Source: JASGDN01 sp049840815
Lineage (GTDB): Bacteria > Chloroflexota > Chloroflexia > Thermomicrobiales > UBA6265
DNA length: 64,000 nucleotides
Reading direction: 5' to 3'
NCBI GenBank assembly: GCA_049840815.1
Contig: JASGJI010000004.1
Coordinates: 248,001 to 312,000, forward strand
Shown: positions 52,965 through 61,317 of the stretch, piece by piece
Layout of the letters: the number at the start of each line of letters is the position of its first letter
Numbering within the stretch: position 1 is the first letter of the stretch
Notes under the pieces: model-generated
Databases searched by the model: none
The model's input: only the letters and a program-made list of their open reading frames with translations
Told to the model about the DNA's origin: nothing
Translations under genes and position numbers: made by a program

Positions 52965-53996
52965 GAATGCATCCAAACATGGCCATATACGACCAGATTG
53001 CGCTGACTCGGTCTCGTCAGTATGGCGCATACGTACGCACCAAATCGCACTATTCGCCGCAAGGCCACATGGCGCTTCTGCAATCCTTTACCCGGCACCA
53101 CGTTGACCTTACTCGAACCTACGCGCTGATAAAGCACGGTGTTGGGCAACGAATCAGCGGCACCGAGCACTTGTTCGGTGCCGTTTTCGTGTGCGGCGCT
53201 TCGGTGAGCCGCCGCCGTGATCTGTGCCACCAGAGCCTGTTGTTGGGTGTCTGGGGTCAGCAGATGCCCGTCGTCATCGATCCAGATCTGCGCGAAGTAG
53301 GCGCGGAGCAGTCGTCGTTTCACAGTGTCACTCGCCGCCGCGTAGAAGGCCCCCGTCCGCTCGAGCAGGTCGAGGTAGCGGAGCAGCGTGTCCGATTCCT
53401 GCTGGATCACCTCAGCCGTGGTCGACAACCGCTGTGTCAACGTCGCGCGCTGGACCTGGAGATTGCGGAGCCGGTCCTGCACCTTGCCCGTGGTGAGGGT
53501 CCCGTCGGCGGCGAGATCGAGCAGCCGCTCCTCCTTGCCGTCCAGCGCGGCAAGTTCCTTCTTGACCCGTGCGTGCGCCTCTCGTTCCACCTTGAGCCGT
53601 TGGTCGAGGTGCGCGGCCACCTGCGCTCGCATCGTCGCGATCACGTCTGGCGTCAGCTGGAGCCGCTCCACGGCGCGCAGAACCGCGTCTTCGACCAGAG
53701 CGGGACGGGGAGATACGGCAAGTCGCATTCATGGCGCTGTTTGCCCATGCAGAGGTAGTAGGCATACACCTCGCCGTAGCGATTGATGGCTTGGGTGTAG
53801 ACCAATTGGCGGGTGCGCCCCTGGGTGTGGCAGCGTCCACAGTGCAGCATCCCGCGCAGAACGTGATTGTGGGTGATATCGCGCTGGGTGCGCTGCATCC
53901 GGGCATCGAGCACCTGTTGCACGCGTTCGAAGACCTCCGGCGTCACGAGCGCCTCGTGGCGACCCGGGTAGACCTGGCCCTTGTAGGTCACCATCC
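52961..53996 (-). pseudogene. Large serine recombinase remnant
   Basis: The recombinase domain start (GMVTYKGQVYPGRHEALVTP, then FERVQQVLDAR), the zinc-ribbon (LHCGRC...YLCMGKQRHECDLPYLP) and the coiled coil (KVEREAHARVKKELAALDGKEERLL) are present. The N-terminal catalytic resolvase domain is missing, cut off where the IS5-like element is inserted at 53997. A one-base shift in a C-run near 53705 separates zinc-ribbon and coiled coil. The open frame runs over the attachment repeat at 53082-53099, so the original stop is uncertain. Confidence 0.75.
53082..53099 (+). repeat. Right attachment repeat (tRNA-Leu 3' end copy)
   Basis: AATCCTTTACCCGGCACC is identical to 22209-22226 and in the same orientation. 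The bases on either side differ from the tRNA locus, so only this core is shared. Confidence 0.75.
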
Positions 53997-54000
53997 CTAG

Positions 54001-55332
54001 CAGGCTGCTGAAAAAGGGGTGATTTGCGGGCCGAGTGGGCGACCCGAGCGCATGTCGGGCCGACATCGCGATGAGTGCGGAGGATTGTGGGGGGTGATGG
54101 GGTTCAGGAGGGGATCGATCCGGGGGTGGTCGGTCAGGCTCCAGTCGGGAATAGCCGGCTGATCCGCAGCAGGGTGTACGCCGTGGCCGTCAGGTACGCG
54201 CTCATCTGTGTGCGGGCGATCCCCCGATACTGGGTCCGCCTGAGTCCCCCAATCGTCTTCATCCAGCCGAATCCCTCTTCGATCAGCTTGCGCTTGCGCT
54301 GGCTGATGGCGTACCCCGGACTGGTTGCCACGTCGTCGGAGACCGCACTCGTGCGGCGTGCTTTGGGCGTGTCATAGGCGTTCTGCATGATGTGGGGCTG
54401 GATGCCGCGCTCCGTGAGGGCGGCCACGAACCCGTGGGTGTCGTAGCCCTTGTCGGCACCGACGGATACGGGCAGCCTACCGCGATCCCGCATTCGGTCG
54501 ACCATCGCGAGGGCGGCATCCCGCTCTGCCGTGCCAGTGGCAGCGGTCACCGTGATGTCGACCAGCAGTCCGTGTCGGTTTTCCATCAGGGTGTGCCCGA
54601 GAAAGGTGAGTCGGGATGCTTGCTGCCCCTTCCCTTTGCGGTAGAGTCGGGCCTCCGGATCGGTCGTGTTCGCATGGGTCGCGTTGGTGCGACGCTCGTT
54701 CCGGAATGAGACCTCCGGGTTACCCGGATCGTCCGGTGGTGGCATGGGATCACCATCGCGCTTCCGGACGCTTTTCATGCTCGCCGCGGCATCAATCATG
54801 GTGCCATCCACACTGAAATGGTCCGTACTGAGCAGGTGCTCCCGGTCGGCTTCCGCGACGACCGCATCGAAGACGATCCGGGCGACGTCATGGGTCAGGA
54901 GCCGCTCCCGGTTCTTGCTGAAGGTGCTCGCATCGAACCCCGGTTCGATCAGGTCCAGGTCGAGGAACCAGCGGTAAAGCAGGTTGTACTCCAGTTCCTC
55001 GCAGAAGGCCCGCTCGGATCGCACCGTGTAGAGCGCCATCAGCACCCCTGCCTTGAGCAACCGCTCGGGCGGGATCGAGGGACGGCCGCCCTCAGCGTAC
55101 ATGGCATCGAAAGTCGGACTCATGGACGCGAGGACGCGGTCGGCGATGGTCTTGATGCGCCGGAGGGGATGATTCGCAGGAATGCGCTCCTCAACATCGA
55201 CCAAGGCCAGCATCGACCGCTGTCCCGATTCTCTTCCTCGCGCCATGCAGCCTCCCCGTGAAACACCCGACCGTGCCTGGATGCAGTATCGCAGGCACGG
55301 TCGAGTCGCGGGATGAGTTTTTCAGCAGCCTG
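54001..55332. mobile_element. IS5-like insertion sequence with CTAG target duplication
   Basis: The 1332-bp element has perfect 15-bp terminal inverted repeats, CAGGCTGCTGAAAAA at 54001-54015 and its complement at 55318-55332. CTAG flanks it at 53997-54000 and 55333-55336. It carries one transposase gene. A hairpin (GACCGTGCCT/AGGCACGGTC) near 55270-55302 may block outside transcription. It interrupts the serine recombinase remnant. Confidence 0.88.
54134..55246 (-). CDS. IS5/IS1182-type DDE transposase
   Basis: A 370-residue transposase. The N-terminal DUF772-type domain reads VDVEERIPANHPLRRIK and RPSIPPERLLKAGVLMALY. The DDE triad is D in HFSVDGTMIDA, D in VGADKGYDT and E in LIEEGFGWMKTIGGLRRTQ. 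The gene is intact and fills the insertion sequence, so the element may be active. Confidence 0.9.
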   Translation of the reverse strand: MARGRESGQRSMLALVDVEERIPANHPLRRIKTIADRVLASMSPTFDAMYAEGGRPSIPPERLLKAGVLMALYTVRSERAFCEELEYNLLYRWFLDLDLIEPGFDASTFSKNRERLLTHDVARIVFDAVVAEADREHLLSTDHFSVDGTMIDAAASMKSVRKRDGDPMPPPDDPGNPEVSFRNERRTNATHANTTDPEARLYRKGKGQQASRLTFLGHTLMENRHGLLVDITVTAATGTAERDAALAMVDRMRDRGRLPVSVGADKGYDTHGFVAALTERGIQPHIMQNAYDTPKARRTSAVSDDVATSPGYAISQRKRKLIEEGFGWMKTIGGLRRTQYRGIARTQMSAYLTATAYTLLRISRLFPTGA

Positions 55333-55336
55333 CTAG

Positions 55337-56393
55337 GTGTGGGGTTTCAATAGGTTGTTGTGATGAGGGTTGTTCATCCGGTTCGGATCATGGACGCTGG
55401 GGATGTCTAACGTCTTCAGCGAGCCCGGAGGGAACCGGATGAACGTTCATAAGGGTGCCAGAACGACGCCGTGGAGTCGAGCGCTGATCGTGCAGCGCCT
55501 TCGTGAGGAGGGGAAGTCGGTAAAGGAGGTGGCAGCCGCCTTCGGGGTCTCAGAGACGACGGTCCGCAAGTGGTTGCATCGCGCCGATGAGCCGGTCCTG
55601 CCCGGCGTCGACCCCTTCGCCGATCGTTCGTCCCGTCCTCACCAGGTGCGGACGCCAACGGCCACCGAGACGGTCGCGGCGATCGGGGCAGGGCGACGAG
55701 ACCACCAGAGCGGGAAACAGCTGGCCGCGGTCCACGGGTGTTCCCGGGCCACGGTGAGTCGGTATCTCCGGCGGGCGGGCTTGTCCCGCGCCAGGGATCT
55801 GGAGCCGGTGCTGCCCACCAATCGCTACGAGCTGGCGGAACCCGGGGCGCTGATCCACTTCGACACCAAGAAGCTCGGCCGCTTCGATCGGGTTGGACAT
55901 CGCATCACTGGGGATCGGACGCGGCAGAGTCGTGGCATCGGCTGGGAGGCGGTGCATGTGGCGATCGACGATCACTCCCGGGTTGCCCAGGTGCAGGTTC
56001 TGGCCGATGAGCGCAGTGAGGCGGCCGTCCAGATGCTGCGAGACACCGTGGGCTGGTATCGGGAGCAGGGGATCACGGTGGCCGCGATCATGACCGACAA
56101 CGGCTCCTGGTATCGTTCCCACGCCTTTCGGACGGCCTGTGCGGAGCTCGGCCTCCAGCATCGGCGGACCCGACCCTACACGCCCCGGACCAACGGCAAA
56201 GCCGAGCGATTCATCCAGACGGCCCTTCGGGAGTGGGCGTATGCCACGGCCTACGAAACCTCGGATGAACGGATTCAGGCCCTGCCCGGCTGGCTCGAGA
56301 CGTACAACACCACCCGACCCCACACCGGCATCGGAGGCATCCCACCCATGGATCGCATCGCCGCATTCCACAACAACCTATTGCACTCAACAT
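55337..56393. mobile_element. IS481-like insertion sequence flanked by CTAG
   Basis: The terminal repeats share TGT and an inner CAATAGGTTGTTGTG (left 55337-55362, right 56369-56393). CTAG lies at 55333-55336 and 56394-56397. The left CTAG is shared with the neighbouring IS5-like element, so the two elements sit back to back in the same target motif. Confidence 0.75.
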
Positions 56394-56533
56394 CTAGGGA
56401 GCCCAACGAGATCATACCTGCCATCGTTGAGCGGTCTGTAAAGTCCTCCGTGCGGATCACTCTTGATGAAATGACACTTGCGAAGAACTCGGCCATCACC
56501 ACGCTTCAACCAAGCCTCCATGAGCCAGGCTGA
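55439..56533 (+). CDS. IS481 family transposase
   Basis: A 364-residue transposase. The N-terminal HTH is RALIVQRLREEGKSVKEVAA, then GVSETTVRKWL. The rve-type DDE core has LIHFDTKKLGRF, then AIMTDNGSWYRS and KAERFIQTALREW, and ends YNTTRPHTGIGG. GGAGGG lies 6 nt before the ATG. Unusually, the frame has no stop before the element's right end and continues about 46 codons into flanking DNA (SREPNEIIPAIVERSVKSS). Confidence 0.88.
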   Translation: MNVHKGARTTPWSRALIVQRLREEGKSVKEVAAAFGVSETTVRKWLHRADEPVLPGVDPFADRSSRPHQVRTPTATETVAAIGAGRRDHQSGKQLAAVHGCSRATVSRYLRRAGLSRARDLEPVLPTNRYELAEPGALIHFDTKKLGRFDRVGHRITGDRTRQSRGIGWEAVHVAIDDHSRVAQVQVLADERSEAAVQMLRDTVGWYREQGITVAAIMTDNGSWYRSHAFRTACAELGLQHRRTRPYTPRTNGKAERFIQTALREWAYATAYETSDERIQALPGWLETYNTTRPHTGIGGIPPMDRIAAFHNNLLHSTSREPNEIIPAIVERSVKSSVRITLDEMTLAKNSAITTLQPSLHEPG

Positions 56534-56659
56534 CTATGCGGAGCCGGTGATTCTGCAATGTCGCATACCATCACCGAAGACCACACATGGTGTACGGCGA
56601 CGGATCATGTGAAGCCAATGCTGCCGACGTCCACCAATCCCTGATTCCCGCCACATTCG
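56394..56659. other. Flank of the IS481-like element, no separate gene seen
   Basis: About 265 bp between the element and the aminotransferase. The first 140 bp are read through by the transposase frame and may be the 3' end of a gene interrupted by the insertion. The rest shows nothing recognisable. Confidence 0.4.
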
Positions 56660-57988
56660 TCACCAGCCCGCGAACTCGGCAACCTCTGCTGCATCGACAC
56701 GCCCATGAATGGTGTCGTCCAGTGCCTGCACGAGGATCGCCACACCGTGATCAATCTCCCCGTCCGTGACGATCAGCGGCGGCGTCAGCTCCAGGACGTT
56801 CGACCAGTTCCCGGCGTAATAGAGGATCAGTCCCAGCTCCCAGGCACGGTAGACCATCGCGGCCGCCAGCGGCTGGTTCGGCTCACCGTTTTTCGTGACG
56901 AGCTCCACCCCCTGGATAAGCCCACGCCCACGCACAGCAGCGACTTCCCGCACGTTCGCGAAGGCCGTCCGCAACGCATGCTGGAGATATGCGCCCCGTT
57001 CCGCCGCCGCCTCGGCCAGCCCCTCTTCCACAATCGCATCGACGGCCGCAAGACCAGCCGCACAACACGTGGCGCTACCAACCGTGGTAAAGAGCGCGGT
57101 CCCCGTCCCCGCATCAAGGATCTCCCGCCGCCCGACAAGTGCGGAAAGCGGCAGCCCACCACCGAGTGCCTTGCCGAGGATGACAAGGTCGGCCTCGATG
57201 TCGCTGTGCTCGTAGGAGAAGAAGCGCCCGGTCCGTCCGAGACCGACCTTCACGTCATCGACCACAAGCCAGATGCCGTGACGATCGCAGAGCGAACGGA
57301 GACGCGGCAAGAAGTCGTCCGGCGGCACGATATCCCCGCCATCGCTCTGCACCGACTCGACGAAGATGGCAGCGATATCCTCCGGCGGGCAGATCGTGGC
57401 GAAGAGGTAGCTCTCGAGATAGGCGAAGAGTTGGTCGAGCGTCTGGCCCGGTTCGCCACCGAAGGGGTTCCTCACCGGATTCGGGTATGGCAACTTTGTG
57501 ACATGCCCACTGCCGAGATGACCGGCGAAGGCAGGATGCCCCGAGAGGGTCTGGCCACTATCGGTCATACCGTGCCAGCTACCAATGAAGGAGATGACCC
57601 GCTTCCGGCCGCTTGCCGCCAGCACGAGGCGGTGCGCAGCCTCACTGGCATCGGATCCGGAATGACCAAACCAGACTTTCTTCGCGAAACCGCCCGGCAT
57701 CAGGTCCACGAGACGCTGGGCAAGATCAAGTGCCGGCTCGTTCAATCCAGAGATCAGCCCGGCGAAGGTCGTTCGAGAAACCTGTTCCTGGATCGCTTCC
57801 ACCACGCGGGGATGACTGTACCCGAGGCTTGCAACAGCCCACCCCGCCCCAAAATCGAGCCACGACCGGCCATCGGCATCGAAGAGCGTGCAGCCTTCAC
57901 CCCGCACGATCGTCATCGGGTTGTAGCGAATCTTGAGCGCATCGGCGATCAACGCAGCATCACGAGAAGACAGGGAAGCATCGGTCAC
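56660..57988 (-). CDS. Class III pyridoxal-phosphate aminotransferase
   Basis: A 442-residue aminotransferase. Features are the cofactor-binding FGHSGSDASEAAHRLV, the aspartate in WLVVDDVKVGLGRTGRFF, and the Schiff-base lysine in LVILGKALGGGLPLSAL. The family moves amino groups from omega-amines, GABA, ornithine-like or amino-alcohol substrates to a keto acid. The GTG ending at 57988 has AAAGGGG upstream; the ATG at 58021 lacks a ribosome binding site. It lies beside a MocR-type regulator, an amidohydrolase and peptide/amine binding proteins, which suggests nitrogen-compound catabolism. Confidence 0.88.
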   Translation of the reverse strand: MTDASLSSRDAALIADALKIRYNPMTIVRGEGCTLFDADGRSWLDFGAGWAVASLGYSHPRVVEAIQEQVSRTTFAGLISGLNEPALDLAQRLVDLMPGGFAKKVWFGHSGSDASEAAHRLVLAASGRKRVISFIGSWHGMTDSGQTLSGHPAFAGHLGSGHVTKLPYPNPVRNPFGGEPGQTLDQLFAYLESYLFATICPPEDIAAIFVESVQSDGGDIVPPDDFLPRLRSLCDRHGIWLVVDDVKVGLGRTGRFFSYEHSDIEADLVILGKALGGGLPLSALVGRREILDAGTGTALFTTVGSATCCAAGLAAVDAIVEEGLAEAAAERGAYLQHALRTAFANVREVAAVRGRGLIQGVELVTKNGEPNQPLAAAMVYRAWELGLILYYAGNWSNVLELTPPLIVTDGEIDHGVAILVQALDDTIHGRVDAAEVAEFAGW

Positions 57989-58041
57989 GGCGAGCCCCTT
58001 TACGGATGTACGAACCTTCATGCGATGTTTGGAGTTCCTAT

Positions 58042-58068
58042 ATCATCCTGAGCATAGCGAAGGACCCC
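58042..58068. repeat. Possible dispersed intergenic repeat ('ATCCTGAGC...GCGAAGGACC')
   Basis: The stretch ATCCTGAGCATAGCGAAGGA is of a type that recurs between genes in many environmental genomes. On the minus strand it reads as the characteristic LRYAQDD. Only one copy is visible in this window, so repeat status cannot be shown here. Confidence 0.3.
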
Positions 58069-58266
58069 GTGCGAAGCGATCCACTTTCCGGCACAGCCGG
58101 ACCCCGATGTTGGCAGGACCGCCGCCGCGATCTCCGCGTGGGTTGACGAAGAGGCGTGACGAACGCTTGTCACTCGGATATCGATCTTCGGTCGATTGTG
58201 CGACCACTTCGCATGGGGGTCTTGACCGTCGCTCAACATGACATGATATCCAGAGTGTTCTCGAAC

Positions 58267-59781
58267 TCAGGTCAGGCCGAGATCGGACAGACGTGGCAAG
58301 GTGTTACGCTCGCCATGCATCGCATCCTCAATGGCGCGGGCCAGCCGCTGAATCCCGATCCGGATACGTTCCGGGTCATTACTGGTGAATGTCAGACGCA
58401 CGCCGGTATCAGGATCGCCCTGCGCGAAGAAGGCTCCTCCCCGCGCAACCAACACCCCATTGGCGGCGGCGCGCACCGCGACCTCCTGCGCAGAAACGCC
58501 GGACGGCATCGTCAACCAGAGATGAAAGCCCGATACGGGATGCGTCCAGGTCACGCCAGACGGCATCTCCCGCTGCATGGCATCCAGCATCGCGTCTCGC
58601 CGCTCCCCATAAATGGTGCGGTAGCGCTGGAGATCGCGTGAGAACGACGAGCGATTCACGTAAGCGAGGAACGCAGACTGGATGATGGTGGAGGTATATC
58701 GATCGGAGATGAGCTTCGCGTGCTTCAGGGCATCAAGAACGAGTCCCTCGGCGACGATTGCACCGATCCGGAGCGCGGGCAACGTGATCTTGGAAAAGCT
58801 CTTCGCGTAGATCACATGACCGTAGGAATCGAAACTCTTGATCGCCGGCGGGGCAACCCCTTCATAGGTCATCTCGCTGGCGTGGTCGTCCTCCAGAATG
58901 ATGATGCCATGCTTGCGTGCGGCCGCCAACAGTTGCCTGCGGCGGCTGGAAGGCATCGTAATGCCCGTTGGCACCTGGCCGGTGGGAACGGTCAACACCA
59001 GCTTGGGCCGGAACCGCTCGATCAGGTCCTCCGCCGAGTCGATCCAAGTCCCCTCGTCGTTGACGGCGACATCAATGCACCGCACGTCCAGCGAATCGAG
59101 GATGCTGAGCGCGAAGAGATACATTGGGCGTTCGACCAGCACCGTGTCGTCCGGCTCCAGCAACGTCTGGGCAACCAGGCTGAGCGCCTGCTGGCCACCA
59201 CTAGTGACAATCACGTTGTCCGCCGAGGTTTCGATCCCAGTCCCGGTCAGGTATTGGGCAATCCATTCGCGCGTCGGCAATTCACCCTCTGCCGCCCAAC
59301 CGCCAATCATCTCGGACTGGACGTCGCTCAGCAGGCCTTTCCACGCAGCCTGCAGCGAATGGGTGGGAAGGACATCGGACGTTTCGCCGCCGCTGGCCAG
59401 GACGATCATGTCGCTGGAAAGTTGTGACGAACGGAGAAGCGGCTGGACGATCTGGCTAGCCCGGGTCGAGGCCGGCTTGCGGAGCAGGGCGTTCTGCCAG
59501 GAGAGATCGACGGCTCCAAAGCCATTCCCCTCATTGCCATTGATCCGGGCCACGGCTCGCTCCGCCGCGTCGGAAACAACGAAGGTGCCCTTTCCCTGAA
59601 CCGTCTGCACCCGGCCGGCACTGGTGAGCTGGCGGATCGCCCGCGACACCGTGAAGGTGCTCATCGAGAACTCGCTCGCCAGTTCACGGACGGACGGGAT
59701 CCGCTCGCCACGTTCCCATTCACCCCGATCGATACGGGCGATCAGATCTTCGGCCAGATCAAGATGCAGCGGCTTCGACAT
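58267..59781 (-). CDS. MocR-type (GntR-aminotransferase) transcriptional regulator
   Basis: A 504-residue MocR regulator. The N-terminal GntR winged helix is GERIPSVRELASEFSMSTFT, then GRVQTVQGKGTFVV. The C-terminal part is a fold-type I aminotransferase with the cofactor lysine in VIYAKSFSKITLPALRIG. MocR proteins sense pyridoxal phosphate or an amino compound and often switch the adjacent gene. The ATG ending at 59781 has GGAGGAAGAG upstream. Divergent dyads at 59862-59985 are the likely targets. Confidence 0.9.
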   Translation of the reverse strand: MSKPLHLDLAEDLIARIDRGEWERGERIPSVRELASEFSMSTFTVSRAIRQLTSAGRVQTVQGKGTFVVSDAAERAVARINGNEGNGFGAVDLSWQNALLRKPASTRASQIVQPLLRSSQLSSDMIVLASGGETSDVLPTHSLQAAWKGLLSDVQSEMIGGWAAEGELPTREWIAQYLTGTGIETSADNVIVTSGGQQALSLVAQTLLEPDDTVLVERPMYLFALSILDSLDVRCIDVAVNDEGTWIDSAEDLIERFRPKLVLTVPTGQVPTGITMPSSRRRQLLAAARKHGIIILEDDHASEMTYEGVAPPAIKSFDSYGHVIYAKSFSKITLPALRIGAIVAEGLVLDALKHAKLISDRYTSTIIQSAFLAYVNRSSFSRDLQRYRTIYGERRDAMLDAMQREMPSGVTWTHPVSGFHLWLTMPSGVSAQEVAVRAAANGVLVARGGAFFAQGDPDTGVRLTFTSNDPERIRIGIQRLARAIEDAMHGERNTLPRLSDLGLT

Positions 59782-59861
59782 CGATGCTCTTCCTCCGCCT
59801 GTAGGCGAAGCGCAATATACGAGGGCGGTTGCATTGGACTGATTGGTCAATACGCCATAGC

Positions 59862-59909
59862 ACTGTCAGCGACTGGCCCGTTGACAGTCTAGCAGGGCGC
59901 ACCTATGCT
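59862..59909 (+). promoter_or_regulatory. Promoter of the amidohydrolase gene with -35 inside a dyad
   Basis: TTGACA (59881-59886), a 17-bp spacer and TATGCT (59904-59909) make a near-consensus promoter. The -35 box is part of the right arm of the dyad ACTGTCA (59862-59868) / TGACAGT (59882-59888). The divergent MocR gene begins about 80 bp to the left, so MocR is the likely regulator. Confidence 0.7.
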
Positions 59910-59968
59910 GCAACACAGTTGAGACAGAATCCACACAAACTCAAAGAAAGGGCGACACAGTCAATACA

Positions 59969-59985
59969 CTGTGCAAAATGCACAG
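59969..59985. promoter_or_regulatory. Inverted repeat CTGTGC-AAAAT-GCACAG in the leader
   Basis: A perfect 6-bp inverted repeat with a 5-bp AT centre lies about 65 bp downstream of the -10 box and 50 bp before the amidohydrolase start. It could be a second operator or an RNA hairpin. Confidence 0.45.
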
Positions 59986-60035
59986 CTTTTCCAGTGCAGA
60001 TAGTGGCCGTTCGTGCTCTCGAGGAGAATCTCCGC

Positions 60036-61190
60036 ATGAACCTGGATGGCATCTCCGTCATCGATACCCACGCACACCCGTTCCCACCGGATCAGGGTCC
60101 TATTCCGTGGGAACGGCTGCGCGATGCGATCGCCGTCGACCTTCGCGCCGAGACCACCGCGGACAACGACTCGATGCTCCTCGCGCGAATGGTCCTTCGC
60201 CGCCTTGGAAAGCTCCTCGACGTCGCCCCGACACCGTCCGCAGTGATGGCCGCACGGAATGCGATTGCTGCTGACCCCTCCGCATGGAACAAGATGCTGT
60301 TCGAGGACGCGGGTGTGCAGGCCGTGCTGGTCGATCCCGGTTATCCGTCATCGCCGACTATCGAAGCCGCCGATTTCGGCGCCGTATTGCCCTGCCCGGT
60401 GTACGACGGCTACCGGATTGAGCGGTTCGCGAAGGGATCATCCTGGGCTGAGCCATATGACTACGACGCCTACGCCTCCTTCGCCGACCTCATCGCGGAC
60501 TTCCGGGCCAAGCTGGACGAGGAAGCCGCCAAGCCGAACCTGGTCTTTTACAAGTCGATCATCGCCTATCGCACCGGCCTGGCGCTGACGACGCCCACCG
60601 AAGCCGAGGCACTGCAAGCCTGGAAGGAGCGCCCGGGCTATCGCACTCCGGGGGAGAAACTGCTCCGAGACTTCCTCTTCCGGGAGACGGCGCTGAAGGC
60701 GCTGGAGCACGACCTCGCCTTCCAGGTCCACACGGGCCATACATCCGACTTTCAGCCGTGGGGGAAGGCCAATCCGATCGAGATGACGCATTTTCTGAAC
60801 AGCCCCCAGATGGACGAGGTCCGCTTCGTCCTCGTCCACGGAGGGTATCCGTTCAATACGGAGGCCGGCTACATCACCGGCGTCTATCCCAATGTCTTCC
60901 TCGACTTTTCCCTGATGATTCCCTGGTCTTCCATCGGCATCGCCGACCGCATCTGGCAGACACTGGAGAGCGCCCCGACAACGAAGCTGATGTATGGCTC
61001 GGACGGGATCATGGTGCCGGAACTCTTCTGGATCAGCGCCCACAATGCACGCCGCGCTCTCGGCACAGTCCTTGACAGACTGATCGCGGACGACATCGCC
61101 GACGAGGCCGACACCCTCGAGATCGCGCACGACATCCTGCATCGCACCGCCAGCCGGGTCTACGGCGTGAAGGACGGCATCGAGGCGTAG
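60036..61190 (+). CDS. Amidohydrolase-family (FluG N-terminal-like) hydrolase
   Basis: A 384-residue TIM-barrel metal hydrolase. The N-terminal metal motif is SVIDTHAHPFP. Later ligands are in LAFQVHTGHTSDF and FVLVHGGYPFN, with the final aspartate in LMYGSDGIMVPE. The layout resembles amidohydrolase-2 proteins related to the N-terminal half of FluG/glutamine-synthetase-like enzymes that cleave gamma-glutamyl or other amide bonds. GGAGA lies 8 nt before the ATG at 60036; the frame upstream to 59829 is not coding. It begins an operon with binding proteins. Confidence 0.82.
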   Translation: MNLDGISVIDTHAHPFPPDQGPIPWERLRDAIAVDLRAETTADNDSMLLARMVLRRLGKLLDVAPTPSAVMAARNAIAADPSAWNKMLFEDAGVQAVLVDPGYPSSPTIEAADFGAVLPCPVYDGYRIERFAKGSSWAEPYDYDAYASFADLIADFRAKLDEEAAKPNLVFYKSIIAYRTGLALTTPTEAEALQAWKERPGYRTPGEKLLRDFLFRETALKALEHDLAFQVHTGHTSDFQPWGKANPIEMTHFLNSPQMDEVRFVLVHGGYPFNTEAGYITGVYPNVFLDFSLMIPWSSIGIADRIWQTLESAPTTKLMYGSDGIMVPELFWISAHNARRALGTVLDRLIADDIADEADTLEIAHDILHRTASRVYGVKDGIEA

Positions 61191-61317
61191 GACACGCCTG
61201 CCGGAGAAAAGGACCAGCCCCTGTCATACATGCGCGAATGAACGATGGCGTTCGGCGCGTCCGGGTCCCAATCGAAGATCGTTGCAACGACGACCACCAA
61301 AGACGAGGACTGCCCAG

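Larger units (their letters stand above)
22209..53099. mobile_element. Putative 31-kb integrative element in tRNA-Leu
   Basis: The two ends are an 18-bp direct repeat, AATCCTTTACCCGGCACC, at 22209-22226 (tRNA 3' end) and 53082-53099. A second shared motif, CGTCACA(A)TTTCGTCAC, lies just inside both ends. The interval contains a tyrosine integrase, an excisionase-like HTH, phage/plasmid replication-type genes, a type I restriction operon, an orphan C5 methyltransferase and a sugar-catabolism cargo. The integrase is internal (30.7-31.9 kb) rather than at an end, so the unit may be composite. No conjugation or capsid genes are recognised. Confidence 0.68.

Noticed and set aside
53100..53160. tRNA-like fragment (GGTTCGAGT on the minus strand) right of the attachment repeat
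   Set aside because: The arms on either side of the T-loop-like sequence do not pair, so no tRNA gene or remnant can be supported.
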